Source: Trichinella spiralis (taxonomy: Eukaryota; Nematoda; Enoplea; Trichinellida; Trichinellidae). From it: a DNA stretch of 30,726 bases. The notes under the pieces are model-generated. The model was given only the letters and a program-made list of their open reading frames with translations. It searched no databases and was not told the DNA's origin. Of this stretch, positions 9,214 through 21,119 are shown in pieces. Numbering within the stretch: the stretch's first letter is position 1; each line of letters begins with the position of its first letter. The stretch lies in NCBI GenBank assembly GCA_000181795.3, contig CM012954.1, positions 8,082,243 through 8,112,968 of the forward strand, written 5' to 3'. Position numbers and translations under genes: made by a program.

Positions 9214-11156
9214 ATGAACGAAGCAGAGCAGTCGCCTGCCAGCAGGACAGCGATGAAATGCTCTGACCAAATAGCACGATGCCGTTCGCGGACGTTCAGC
9301 CACAACACCCCTGAATGTGAAGGTACGAAATCCGCTCGCCAGCCACTTCCGCCTGGACACAACCATATGCAAAGGTTTCGCAAGCGCCACGGCAGTGGTG
9401 GCGGATGTATGCGTGCAAAGCGTGAACGAATTGAGCTGCCCACTAAGTTTCTGCTCGGTGGGAACATCAACGATCCGTTGAATTTGGGCGGCTTAGCTTC
9501 AACGGGTGAATCGAACAGTTTGGAAGTGAGTTGTTTATGCACGGCGCGATTCATTTGTACCTGTGAATCAAATTTATGAATTTGAATTATTATTTTCTTT
9601 TATCAGTATTTTTTGAAAGGTTTTGTACTATAGTTGAAATAATGTATAATTTAATTTTTTAAAAATATTTTTAGCCATCGCCGGCCGCTTCGCCAAATAA
9701 AATTAACGATGCTATTGATATTATAATTCCAAAAAATCCGAAAGATCCGTTGAATTTGGACAACGATTTGGAAATTGTTGCAAGTCACAAGCGGTATCGA
9801 AAACGGAAACGCCATTCAAGCTTTAAGCTCGACGAAGGCAGTTCACTATTGGTGTGTGTACAGTTGTTTGTTGTTGGATTTTTACTTTTAATTTTAATAT
9901 GTCTATTTGTTTGTAGCGAGATGAAGCATCGCAAAGAAGCCACGATGCGGACTCTTCTTCGGCTTGCAAATCAGTGAATTCGTCGTCGTCGAAAATAAAT
10001 TGTGATCCCGTCGTTTCGCCTGTTGTTGATGCTCCTTGTTCCAGCAGTACAATTACTGAAACTCCTACTGGTCAGTTGAGGAGCGACACGCCCGGCATGA
10101 AGCCTGATGCTGCTGCTGCTTCTGCTGCTGTGAAAAAGGAAATGAGTAAAGAGAAGAGCCGATTTCGATATGGCAATTATACATCATATTACAGCAAGCG
10201 ATCGCTTAGTTTCGATGCGAACATTGCAGATCCTCGTTTGAATCTTTTGGAAAAAGAATGGTTTTTCAACAAAAATGTTCTTGATATTGGTTGCAACAGC
10301 GGTCAGCTAACTCTTGCTGTTGGGAAAAAATTTTCCCCCAATGTTATTGTTGGCATTGATATCGACTCCGCTTTAATTGGCCACGCGAGGAGGAATCAGC
10401 GTTTGGCTATGGACAAAAATTTGTTGAGCAAAATGAATTTGAAATTCCCTTCGTCATTTTCAAGAACCTACGGACCGTTGTCGGCGCCTCCGGAACCGAA
10501 ATTCACGAAAAAATTTCCAGAAAATGTCTTTTTCAGGGTATTTACACTGTTCGATTCAAGGAAAACAGCAGTCGGGTTGGTTAATTTTACCGTATTATTT
10601 TTTTTTATAGCAGATGAATTATGTTCTTTCATCGGATGCATTTTTGGAATATGAAAAAGCCGAATATGATACAGTGATGGCGTTCAGCATTACCAAATGG
10701 ATACATCTGAACTGGGGTGACGAAGGTATAAAAAGATTTTTCAAGAGAGTATATTTAAATTTGAAACCCGGTGGTCGTCTGCTGCTCGAACCGCAAGCAT
10801 TTTCATCTTACGCAAAGCGACGTGGACTTTGTGTAAAAATATTTGACTTTTTGCAACATTTATTTTTTATGATAAACTTTTTCCTACTTGTTTTAGCAAG
10901 AAATTTATGATAATTACAAAAGTATCACTCTGATGCCCGATGAATTTCCCAAATATTTGACTAGTGCCGAGGTCGGTTTTGCTTCATACCGCACTGTTGG
11001 TATATCACGTTACAAAAGCAAAGGTTTACAAATTCGTATATTGTTCATCGCTTATTTCGGTTGCATTTCAAATAATTTCATTTTTCAGGTTTTCAACGGC
11101 CCATACTTCTTTTTGAAAAAAATGGTGAGCCTGAGAAATCTGTTGACCAAAAGTAA
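9214..11156 (+). CDS. MEPCE: 7SK snRNA methylphosphate capping enzyme (MEPCE/BIN3 family)
   Basis: S-adenosylmethionine-dependent methyltransferase that puts a methyl cap on the gamma-phosphate of 7SK RNA and so stabilises the P-TEFb-inhibiting RNP in the nucleus. Exons: 9214-9525, 9675-9851, 9917-10537, 10611-10832, 10897-11023 and 11089-11156, all in phase, 508 residues. The N-terminus keeps two family motifs: [18 protein letters not shown] (about 74-91) and [14 protein letters not shown] basic patch KRYRKRKRH (143-150) is a likely nuclear signal. The catalytic part has [11 protein letters not shown], the SAM motif [11 protein letters not shown] (286-296) and GIDIDS, then [12 protein letters not shown] and [12 protein letters not shown], ending [17 protein letters not shown]. 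An in-frame TAG (9208-9210) sits just before the ATG. The central linker is Ser/Ala-rich and poorly conserved. Confidence 0.95.
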
Positions 11157-11224
11157 CATTATTCTAAATTTTGTGATGTCTCTGTAGCCAGAACGGCTTT
11201 TTTTTATTGTATCTATCTTTTTCA

Positions 11225-11230
11225 AATAAA
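11225..11230 (+). promoter_or_regulatory. Poly(A) signal, MEPCE
   Basis: AATAAA 69 nt after the MEPCE stop codon, in an ordinary AT-rich 3' UTR. First canonical signal on this strand after the stop. Confidence 0.55.
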
Positions 11231-13378
11231 TTTGTACGAAGAAAGCAGTAAATGAAATTAATTGTAAATTGTATGATTTGACTTTTTCTTTTTGATGAAA
11301 ATGAAGCAAATTTTTCTTTTTAAACGAAAATTGTAGAAAAGACGGACAACTGTGCAGTGTTGTTGGTTGGTATAGTAAAAAAACATGGAAATATTTGCAA
11401 GTTTTTTGTTTTGTTATTCAAAATATGCTAAAATTTGTGTCAAATAGTCTTCTCCTTCAATAGAGAAAGATTTTGAAGCTTAATTATCATCAAGTACAGT
11501 TGACGTACGAAATTTGCATAAAGATGCTTTCCGTTATTTAACAGTTGCACTAGTAAGTAAACACTAGTGCAGTTTTTGTCCGTCGCAGTCGAAGAAAGTC
11601 TCATATCATGTGCGGCTTGTTTTCTTTTTGCAGTACTAATTTTTGTGTTTATCTTACATTTATTCCTATTTGTGCCAAACTTGTTAGACGTTTTATACTT
11701 TCTTCGTCCAATATTAAACCACATAATGCTGTAGAAATGAGGTAAGGCTTTTTTGAAAAATATTTTCAATCATCTCTTTTGCAGACGTTGTCATTTTATT
11801 CACTGATTTTGAATAAAAAGGAAACTTTTTTCAGTAAGGTTCAGTTGCAAAACTTTTCCATTTAGTTTATTTAATATTTTGTCTTCAAACAGTATTTGAC
11901 AAATTTTCATCCTTGGTATACTGTAAATTTTATAGAAAATTTTACAAATTGAAATCAATGAACATTGTAATATTTGTCATGCTAAGTTCATTCGTCGACT
12001 AACAACACTAGTTGAAGTGTGATTGGAAAATAAGAAAAGGGTAGGAGGAACTTTTATTATTTTTTTGTATCCCACGTGAAACTGAAGAATTTGCAAGTCA
12101 AAGTGAAAATTGTTTCAATGCATTTTTGTATTTTTAAAGTGAATCAGCAATTAATCGAAGCAATTTACAGTAAAAGTTTTCGAAATCTTGGCTGCTAAAT
12201 TGGGACAACGTAAGCCAATAACACATTGAATTTTTTTTTCGAAATTGTCATTCTTTTTTCAATTCTGTCGAAAAATAATCAGAACCAAATTTAGAATATT
12301 TACTTAAAATTTTAAGCAAATAATAAAACAAAATTTTTAATGAAATGTTTTCAAGTTATTGAATTAATTTCCATAATGTTTACAGAAATGTTCATAAAGT
12401 ACAACATCAACAGTAATTCAAATTTTGTCCCAGTTTCTGCAATGCAGGTATTGTTTTTTTTTATAATTTACCAAGTCGGCAATCCTTGTTTGTAAATCAA
12501 TTCTACAGTACACATCGAATCCACTGTTTCACTTTTAATTTCTGTATTGTTCGACCGAATTTTTTGCTTGTTCATTTATCGATTTTATTTCATCAGCAAA
12601 ATCAACCACGAAGTGGAGAAGATTCGAAGTTTTATTATTTATTAGTCTGCACTTTTCTCGAGATGTAATTTTTTTATGATTTCTTTTCTGAATTTTATTT
12701 TGTTGAATAGAGTGATTTGATTTGATTTCATTTTCTACTTTTCAATGATGAATTTTACGGTTAATAAACTTTTCACGAGTTTTCAACCGGTAAGAAGTGA
12801 AAATCTTTTAAATCAGGTTGATAGAATTGTACTGAAAGATGAGAACTATTTTTGAATTTCTTCCAGCAGTGCATTCAATTTTTTCTTTCAAAAGTATAAA
12901 TAAACTGGTTTCCATTTTCGGGATGTGATGTTAGCTGTGGTTGTTGTTGTTGATTAAAATGAAATAATTAGTATTATTTTCAGTGGTTGTCACTTGAGTG
13001 AAGTTCGTTGAATAATTGGTATATTTGAACTGTATATGCGATGTAAAATGTAAAAATTCAAGCATCACCTTAGTGGCAGTGTATGACTTGCTTGAATGAG
13101 GGATGGTATATTTTTCGATAACATTGATATTAATTATTTTCTAACGTATATAATTCAAAAATTTTTAAATTACTAAGCGTCTAATAATTGAGAGTGTTTA
13201 TTGATTTTTGAACAAAACATTTTTCAAACCAAAACGGTTAAGTAGTACATGAAAATAATTGGAAAATAATTTTTTTTGTTTTTATTTTGAGATTTACTGA
13301 TTTGTTGAAATTGATTTACATTGGACTGGCAAGGTGCATGAAATGGAAGAAAACCGGCGATGCTCAATTTTGTGGTGG
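11231..13378. other. AT-rich region without recognised gene
   Basis: No conserved protein, RNA gene or repeat family recognised. A minus-strand frame at 11440-11769 (94 codons from its first ATG) is Lys/Asn-rich and of a length expected by chance in this composition. Two small inverted repeats are present: 11546-11571 (9-bp arms, 8-nt loop) and 13056-13097 (9-bp arms ATTCAAGCA/TGCTTGAAT, 24-nt loop). Confidence 0.6.
11546..11571. repeat. Perfect inverted repeat, 9-bp arms
   Basis: TGCACTAGT (11546-11554) and ACTAGTGCA (11563-11571) flank the 8-nt loop AAGTAAAC. A perfect small hairpin in an otherwise plain stretch. No T-run or other sign of a known RNA class follows. Confidence 0.6.
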
Positions 13379-13624
13379 TCAGTCAGGTTGATTTTCACTG
13401 GCAGACAATGATGCTGCTGCGGACCGGCTTAACCTGAGGCTTTGTTCATCTAGCTGTTTTGTTCGGTTTATTGTAATTTTTGGTATTTCATGTCGGTCAT
13501 TTCTACTGGCGTCGATTGTGCTTGACTTTTTCAACTGATTAATCAACTCGACAGCCATGAATAGCAATTTCAACGACAATGACAGTAAGAAAAGAAATTG
13601 GAAAAAAGAAAAAGAACTCATCAT
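13379..13624 (-). CDS. Hypothetical small protein with hydrophobic N-terminus
   Basis: ATG-to-stop ORF of 81 codons (start MMSSFSFF). Residues about 4-28 form one continuous hydrophobic segment (FSFFQFLFLLSLSLKLLF) that could be a signal peptide or signal anchor. A polar, charged remainder follows with Arg/Lys, then SRSAAASLSAS near the C-terminus. The frame is open upstream of the ATG to about 13694 without another ATG. The block around it is less AT-rich than its surroundings, which favours coding or regulatory content. No family recognised, no splice sites needed. Could be a chance ORF. Confidence 0.25.
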   Translation of the reverse strand: MMSSFSFFQFLFLLSLSLKLLFMAVELINQLKKSSTIDASRNDRHEIPKITINRTKQLDEQSLRLSRSAAASLSASENQPD

Positions 13625-13699
13625 CACCACAGAATTGGCCAATCTCTTTTCACTCTTGAATTCACTACTTGAACTACGAACGACGCTTCTTGATTAAAT

Positions 13700-16600
13700 G
13701 CAAATTTTCTGCTCTGAGGATTTTTGCATATTTTTACCAGCACTGATGAGAAAAGACTGATCACTTTCAAGCTTTTGACAACTGGCATTTCACCACCACC
13801 ATTTCACATGTAAGTAGTATATGAAAGAAAAATTGCACCTCTTGTCGTCGTCTTTTCTTTTCTTCATTACGTAAAACCTTTTCTTCAATCACTCTTCAAA
13901 AAAATCATTGGCAAAATTGTTTCTTGTAATTCATCTATTTCAGATAATTCATTATATATATATATATTTATTTATATTTTTTTGAATTTCAGTTTTCATT
14001 TCACAACTGCTGATCATCACACACCCGCACTACCACCATCGCTGACAATCATCTACAGTATTCTACTACAACATTTTTCACTACTACTTTTTGGTAAGCA
14101 TTTATTTATTTATTTGTTTATTTTCTTTTATTCGTTGTTTATCTCCACGTCAGTTGAACAATTGAAGAACAATCACTCAAGTTGAGAATTATCAAATTGT
14201 AATCGGCTGGCTATCAAGGTTACTTTTGTAATTGAGAATATTATTTCTTCATTTCATTTCATCAAAAAATGCTCCAATATGCAACTTGTCAGACTTGTAA
14301 ATTTGCATTTTATCAATTATCCGATGAACGCGATTGCCTTTTTTATTTGTAAATTTCTTTTCACATCTTTCTTCTCAACAGCGATTAGTGAAATAAGTTG
14401 TGCTGGATGGTTTCTCAAGAATTTGTATTACAAAATGAATATGTGGGCAAGTTTGTGAATTTTTTTAAAATTAAATACTGCAACTGACAATGAACAATAA
14501 TAAACTTTTCTTACTGTACTCAACTGTAGGGTAATCTGTGAAAAAAGGCTTTTCTTCTTTTTCTTCTTTATATGCAGGAATGTGGTGGAGTAGATTCTAG
14601 TATTGTCGTTGTTGTTGTTGTTCATTTTCAGATCTTCATTTCAAGTGTGACAAAAGCAGAATTTTTATTTTTTTAATTGATCATAAAAATGGTTGTAATT
14701 TTTCAATTTTTCAAAAATGGTATTGCGAAAAAATTCCAATCGTTTACTTGGAATTTTTTGGAAAATTTCAAATTTGCTCTGTTTTGTTTCTGTTTCTGTT
14801 TATTTTTTATTTATTTCAAAATGTTTTCTTTTTAAATTTTGAAAACAAAATTAATTTTAACAATTCTATGACGTCTGTTCTATTAACGTAGGCATTGAAA
14901 AATTCATCAAAACTTATATTTACCATGAAAACTACTACTTGATCAATTATCATTTCGAATAGAAAAGATAGGAGAATTTATAATAGCACATTTTTATTAT
15001 TTTTTCATCTCAATACATCAGTATTCAATAGTTTTATGATAATTTGTGAATGATTTATTTTTATAATTTCATTTTAAAATTATGCAATAAATAATAAATG
15101 AAGGGTGGGTAAAAAAGAGGAAAACTGGAGTATTACAACGATAATGAAAATGAATAACAGCAGTTTAAATGAAAGAAATAAAATTTATATTTTATTATTA
15201 TTATTCTTTTTATCCCTTTTCACTGATTGATGAGAGAGGTTTGAAAAAAGTGTTGATTGGTAATTGTGATCGTGTGTCAGTTTTTCTTCTTGCTTTATCT
15301 TGGGGAACATTGCATAGCATAGTGAAATGTTTGTTTTATGCAAATAAATATTTGTGATTTCTTTTTTATTTTCAATTTCTTCCCTTCCCTACAATTATTA
15401 TTTTTTTCATTGTTTGTTTCCCTGGAATGTCCCTCATAGATTTCAAAATGATACCATCTTCAGCAAGCTAAAGTTGAACGGAATTGCATCATCGATCGGG
15501 TTCAGTCGAACATGCAGCATGGCATTTCTTTTTGCACTGCTCTTTCATTTGCGTTAATTTATAGCATCACTTGTGTTCTGTGTTGCACATGCTTTCTTTA
15601 TGGTCGATTTCATTATTTTTCCTTAATTACAGAAAAAAAAATAATTTTAACTTTCAATCGCAGATCATTTGCATAAAATTTTATTATGTAATGATGGGTA
15701 GGTGAAAAAGTTTCAGTTTGCATTTTGTAAAATTTTTAAGATCTGAACAAAATTTACTCGTATTTATAATTTGATAATATTGATTAATTATGCATTGGAA
15801 AATGAGTCATTGAAATTATTTGTTCTTCAATTAAAGATAATATACAATTTGGATGAATGGATTTTTTTTGTTTAAAAATAGACACTCTGATGGGAAGCAT
15901 AACTATTATTATGTGCGTATAATCAAGAAATCATTGTTTCAACATAGTCTAATATTTTTTAATTGCAATTATGAATCCAGATTTTTCGCTTGATCAAAGT
16001 TTCATTAAAAATAATAACTATTTCGCTTCATACAAATCGACCTCGTCAATGTAATAATAATGAAGCATTTGTTTTTGTCAACATTTCATATTGATTTTTC
16101 TTCACTGTTGTAATGGCATTCTTCAAGTGAATGAAATTCATTAGTTAATTTTTATTTCATAAATTTGTTTACTGAAAAAATAAATAAAGCAATAATTTTC
16201 TATTCGTTCATTCTATTTGAAAAATGCATTGGTTCTCCTTCTTCTTTTTTTTTTGCGCAGTTTACTTGCGTGCATACTTGAAGCAAAATTTGCGTGACTA
16301 AAACTGAGTTTGTTAATATATTTTTGTTTAATAATATTGATCACACTAGTGCTATACTTTATCGGTACTTCTCTATTTGAGCATGCAACTTCCTTTCTAA
16401 TTTGGCATTTCAATTTATACGTCAATGCGCGTACGTTGTAGATTTAATAAAACAAATAATTTACCCCCTCCCTCTCACCCTCTCCCTCTCTGTGTGTGTC
16501 TCTTTTTCCACATATATATATATATATATACTTTTTTGTTTCAATGTTTAAATGGCATTTTATTATAAAAATGATCATATTTAATGTTAATTATGAATGT

Positions 16601-17137
16601 AATTCATAGATGCAAATATATTTTTTTCTTGCAGCTCTATAGCTGTGTTCTTTTTTTTATTCAATTCAATTCACTTGTCGTCATGTAATTATGCGATTTT
16701 ATAAATGAATGTTTCAATACTTTTCAATGTAAATGAGTGATAAAATTTTATCCGTATGGATTAGGAAAATTTACTTTTTTTTATATCTTTTTCTTTTAAA
16801 TTAACAATACTCACCTCAGGAGGGAATTTCTGTAGGTTTTTTTAATTTTATAAATAAGCTTCTTCTTCTTCTTCTTCTTTCTTTTGAAAATCAACAACTT
16901 CATCACCAATAATGGAATAGTTATTTTTTGAAAATCATAATGGATAATAAACTACATGCAAAATGCAAATAGCAAAAATGATTGAACGATGGAAATTTTT
17001 CAGTTGCTTTTTTCTCTCAACGTTACATATAATGACTGTATATGAAATGTACTGTTATTATAATGAAAAACGATAGTTTTTATTCACAAGAGTCACTAAT
17101 TTAATTTGATCGCTATTGTGCTTTCTGCAATGTTTTT
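13700..17137. other. Long AT-rich stretch with microsatellites, no gene recognised
   Basis: T-rich on the + strand. It contains (TA)n near 13956-13970 and 16504-16530, (GTT)n at about 14602-14620 and (CTT)n at about 16860-16880. Exact POU octamers ATTTGCAT/ATGCAAAT occur at 13698, 14301, 15338, 15667, 16610 and 16963. ORFs here are short and low-complexity. Nothing convincing as coding. Confidence 0.6.
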
Positions 17138-17179
17138 AACTGCCAATCGATATTTATAGCAATCTTTCGACTGGCAGTT
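17138..17179. repeat. Inverted repeat, 13-bp arms with one mismatch
   Basis: AACTGCCAATCGA (17138-17150) and TCGACTGGCAGTT (17167-17179) pair except for one A-C mismatch, around a 16-nt loop. The stem does not extend further outward. Too short for a typical pre-miRNA; could be paired protein-binding sites or a hairpin. Confidence 0.6.
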
Positions 17180-17284
17180 TTTATATTGTCGTAATCTGAA
17201 CTGAGCTAGCAAAGTTGGCCGAAGAATTTTAATTAACTGTAAATTATTGATATAAGCCATGATTCCTGATTAGATGTTTTGTCA

Positions 17285-17420
17285 AGTGTAGACCCGGCGG
17301 AATCGATTCAACAACTCTCTCGACCTTAGTCTCGGTTTGCCGGACCGAATTCTCAGCACCACCCACATTTCAACTTTGACTTTTTTCTTTCTCTTTGCTC
17401 ATCAGTCTTTCGTCCAAACA
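17285..17420. other. GC-richer island of unknown nature
   Basis: A block with several CpGs (ACCCGGCGGAATCGATTC and TTTGCCGGACCGAATTC) in AT-rich surroundings. It includes the 10-bp palindrome GAATCGATTC. Short open frames exist on both strands (minus strand AENSVRQTETKVERVVESIP), but none has clear flanking splice sites. Candidate exon or regulatory element. Confidence 0.3.
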
Positions 17421-18814
17421 ATGCACCTTGGTTCCACTGTTTATTCGAATTATTATTATTTTGTTTTAATAATTAATATGCAGTTATTATTATTATTATT
17501 ATTATTATTTGCTAATTTCGACGCATCTCAACAGAGGGGTTCGTTCGAGCACTGAAGCATCTGTAAAAATAATTGATCAATTGTGCACAGAGTGAATGAA
17601 GTCAGTTATTATTATTTTTTTTCTCCATTCTCTATACAATACATTCTACTTTTATACTTTTATCAACCTAAATAGCAGCAGTGTTTTTGCTATTTCTCAT
17701 TTCTGGTAATTTGCTGGCGTGAATTTTCGCTGATTGTAATTTTGCATTTTACACTGAAAAATATGACAAGTTGATTAATTTGATGAATTTATTATTATTA
17801 ATAAATAAGATTAATTTCAATAAAATATCTTCCTTAATTGAACAGCAACTTTGTTTGTGAATTGTCTTTTTCTAATTGGCATTCCTTATTGCATTGCATC
17901 GAATGTAGGATGTTTGGCACTATTTTAGTGCACATAGTTTGCTTGTTTCTTCTTTTTTTTTTCTATTTTAATTCATTCAGTTTCAATAAAGATGAAACTT
18001 AATTTTATCACTGTTTAACGTGTAAATTTTTTTTCTTCAATTTATCATTATTTGTGTGCACTTGTTGACAATGATGAGTCATATAAAGAACTTTACTGTT
18101 TGGTTAATATTTGAAATGCTCGGCTTGCAATTGCACAACCGCGAGGGATGCTTTTGTTTGTTTGTTTGCTTGTTTGTTTGTTTTTGATTCAATTATAGAT
18201 TTTGGGGAAATTTTGAAAGTTAAATTTATCTAGTCGAATTCATTTTGTACTTGAAAATGGAAAACTGAAAACAGTTTGTCATAATGGAATAAATGTAAAT
18301 TTAATTTCTACCTTTAAGTTCATTTAAGCGTATTGATTTTTGGCTTGCCAAAAAATAAAAAGAAGCAAATTATTTTCATTTTCTGTTCAATTCAGTTTAG
18401 TATATATATATATAGTTTATTTATTTATAAAAACAATTTTTGCGTGTGTGAAGTATTTCAAGGTTATAAATTTGTTTTCCATTTTTATTATGAATGTTCA
18501 GTTAGTTGCACAATGTTTCATTTGGATGTCAGTTGAAAATTTAAAAATAGCCAAGAATTAAAAATTACTTGCAGCTGTATGAAATTTTTGCAAACAACAT
18601 ATTGTTGTTTTATATTTTACACTCGCGCATCGGACGATAAATCTACTCATAACTGATTAGAAAACCAACTGTGCAATTTTTCAACTCAATTTAAGGCAGT
18701 TGTTTCTAAAATTTTTTAAAAATAGTTCATTTTTCTTTTTTTTTCACAACAAATAATCCTGAGGTATATATACGCTGTTGATGCGCAGTTTGTTGGACAA
18801 TAATTTTTGTATTG
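17420..18814. repeat. AT-rich stretch with (ATT)n, (TTTG)n and (TA)n
   Basis: Contains (ATT)n around 17449-17510, (TTTG)n around 18153-18183 and (TA)n around 18402-18413. No gene recognised. A TATATATA box-like run lies near 18766, followed by the palindrome listed next. Confidence 0.6.
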
Positions 18815-18834
18815 TGATTTTCAATTGAAAATCA
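18815..18834. repeat. 20-bp perfect palindrome abutting a donor-like site
   Basis: TGATTTTCAATTGAAAATCA is fully self-complementary (centre CAATTG, an E-box). It overlaps the end of TCAG|GTATGT, a good splice-donor match at about 18834-18835. A TATATATA run lies about 50 bp upstream, so a small non-coding first exon is imaginable. No transcript evidence. Confidence 0.5.
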
Positions 18835-18939
18835 GGTATGTTGCTGCTTATTTAATTCAATTTATTGTTAGGCATAAATTTTTCGTTGTTGTTGTTGTTA
18901 TGTAGTGCAAAAAGTTGAAGGTGCATTTTCTTTATGCTA

Positions 18940-19250
18940 ATTTGGCTAAAACAGAGGAGGTAGGATACGGATGGGAGAGGTCGGTTGAAGGGGTAAGTTG
19001 AAAGAGAGAGAGAGGGAAGATGGTAATGAAAATATGTAGAAAAAGAAGAGGAATTTTTTTGAATGATGATGATTCACTTGGAAAAATTTGTAACGGTCAA
19101 TTGGAGCTGTGCTTTTGTTTTTCACCGACCAATCTGTTAAGCCGTGCACAATTGAATTACCGTCTGCAGCAAGCTTCCTCGATTCTGATCGTTTGCCCTT
19201 CAACGACTCTCAGCAGAATTTGCGTTGCTTTGTGCTGAGTAGCAGCTAGC
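18940..19250. other. GC-richer island, candidate exon or regulatory block
   Basis: Mixed-composition block including GAGAGAGAGAGAG near 19006. On the minus strand the stretch downstream of CTACTCAG (about 19235) reads ATQILLRVVEGQTIRIEEA and ends at a possible donor CAGACG|GTAATT. On the + strand another frame also reads plausibly. No family recognised in either, so no gene is called. Confidence 0.25.
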
Positions 19251-19539
19251 TACATAATAATCTGTACGTATGCTCTGAGCTTGCTTGCATTTTGATTTTC
19301 ATTTTTCAAAATGAACAATAATGCTGCTGATTGTTGAATGGAAAAATAATAATGGAAAAAGAACAGAATAATAATAAATTATTAGAAAAAAAAGAAGAAG
19401 ATATAAAAGGAAGTGTGAATGAAATGCATGGTGACAATGGAGAAAAGAAGCAGAAGCAGGAGGAGAACGTTCAATTTGCTTTGGATGCATGCGTTTATCA
19501 ATTTGTCTGTGTTTGTTGGTTGTCGATTATTTCTTGTCG

Positions 19540-19800
19540 TCTTGTTTCGCCGCCAAACGACTTGACTTGACGATTATCCAATAGCGTTCGCCAACGATAG
19601 GCCGCATCGGTTGCATTTGCTCAGCTTTTGCAAGCCGTTTGTCGTCCAATTTTGCCTGCCTCTTTTCCCTGCAATGCCGTCTGCCTGCCATTTTCTCCCC
19701 TGCATTCTCACTCATTTACTCACTCACTCATTTGCTCTCTATCTCTCTCTCTCTCTCTCGCTCTCTCTGTCTTGCTGTGGCTTCAATGGAACAATCATTT
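19540..19800. other. GC-richer island with (CT)n
   Basis: Block with CGCCGCC, CCGCATCGG and other CpGs, then a pyrimidine tract with (CT)n at 19742-19768. A minus-strand frame of about 60 codons rich in Lys/Arg/Glu crosses it (19527-19715). The pyrimidine tract is followed on the + strand by a T-rich TTTAG at about 19860 and a GTAAGC donor 29 bp later, a possible micro-exon. None recognised. Confidence 0.25.
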
Positions 19801-19899
19801 TTCAATCATAAGGAAAAATCCCCATCCCAGAGTTTTTTTCTCTCTTTCCTCTTTCTTTAGATACTACAAATCTGCAACGGAACACGTAAGCTGTATGTA

Positions 19900-21100
19900 T
19901 CTCGATGTAACACTTTGTTTATTTTAAATTTTCATTTGTTTCAATATTTGATCATCATTTATTTATTTATTTATTTATTTTTTACTTGTTGTATTATTCA
20001 ATCATCGACTGAGTTATTTTCATTTTTAAAATTCTAATCCGCTTTATTGTAATTGCATCATATTTTTGGGGATTCAGTTTTGTTTGTGGTTGTTGGTTTT
20101 TCTCTTCTGTTGCTTGAAAGTTCGAAAAGAACGATGAAAAAATAAGCTGTGTAAAAGAAGCAGATGATGATGAAGCCCGATAAATTGATTTTTCCTCTAC
20201 AGCACTGTTTTCAAATTTGGTAACTTTACTGCCCCTGAATGGCCAGTTTAATTAGTTTACTATTAAAGCAACAGCTTTCTTCTTCGTCATCACTGTATAC
20301 TACTTATTATACATATCTGTGTATACTTTGCATTTTGGTTGATCGAATTTGCAAATTTAATATTTTTTTCAAATATATATATTGATTTAATTTTTATTCA
20401 GCATAGCTTAAAGTTTTGTTTTTGAATTTTTAATTAAACAGTGAATTTGTTTCAAATATTTAATCATCATCATTATGGTAAAATCAATAGCTGTTTTTTC
20501 TTGGCGACTGTTTAAATTCATTCAATTGTGTCAATCATTGTTTCAGAAAATAAAAAAATGATATTTAAAAATTAAATTTTTATTATTTCATCAAATGCAG
20601 ATTTGGAGAAAAAAGTGATTTTTTTTATCATTTTGTTTGTTCACTTTGGAATAGAAAAATAGTTTATATCCTCTTTATGATTCAGTATTACATTGTCGCA
20701 TGGGAATTTCCATCTTCACTATTCGTCAGATTTTATAAAGATATAGTTTTTATTCAATCAAGCACAACATTGATGTGTCATATCTTCTTCTTCTTCTTTT
20801 TGTTCATGTCAACTTTTATTTCGCAAGATTATTACAATCATTTTTTGATTCATTTTTTTATTTTAATTCTTCATTCATTTTCAAAAAAGTGCTATTTTAT
20901 AGCTATGGTTTTAACAGTTTGTTTCGCTTTTTCTTTATCGATTTCTCTTTACAGGTTGATTGCAATTTTTACAATTTTTCCCCAATGACTCGATCGATCA
21001 TTTGAGATTCAGAGATGAACAATATATTTGTACTACTTTGAAATTGTTGAATGTGATATTTTTTCCATAATAATATTAATTTATTATTACTACTATAAAT
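19900..21100. other. AT-rich stretch, nothing recognised
   Basis: Contains (ATTT)n at about 19960-19980. Two overlapping + strand frames at 20677-21005 are Phe/Ile/Ser-rich translations of T-rich DNA. No gene, RNA or repeat family seen. Confidence 0.6.
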
Positions 21101-21119
21101 GTATACATATATCAGCGAT

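Noticed and set aside
9207-9554. Long minus-strand frame of 115 codons opposite MEPCE exon 1.
   Set aside because: The + strand is clearly coding here; the frame is an antisense shadow of its codon pattern.
1-11156. An operon of the six genes.
   Set aside because: Strands alternate and only ING and profilin run in tandem, with 582 bp between them and no sign of a shared transcript.
11440-11769. Minus-strand frame of up to 109 codons.
   Set aside because: Lys/Asn-rich, no ATG for the first 15 codons, no poly(A) signal placed for it, and a length expected by chance here.
20677-21005. Two overlapping + strand frames of 76-103 codons.
   Set aside because: Phe/Ile/Ser/Leu-rich translation of T-rich DNA without recognisable features.
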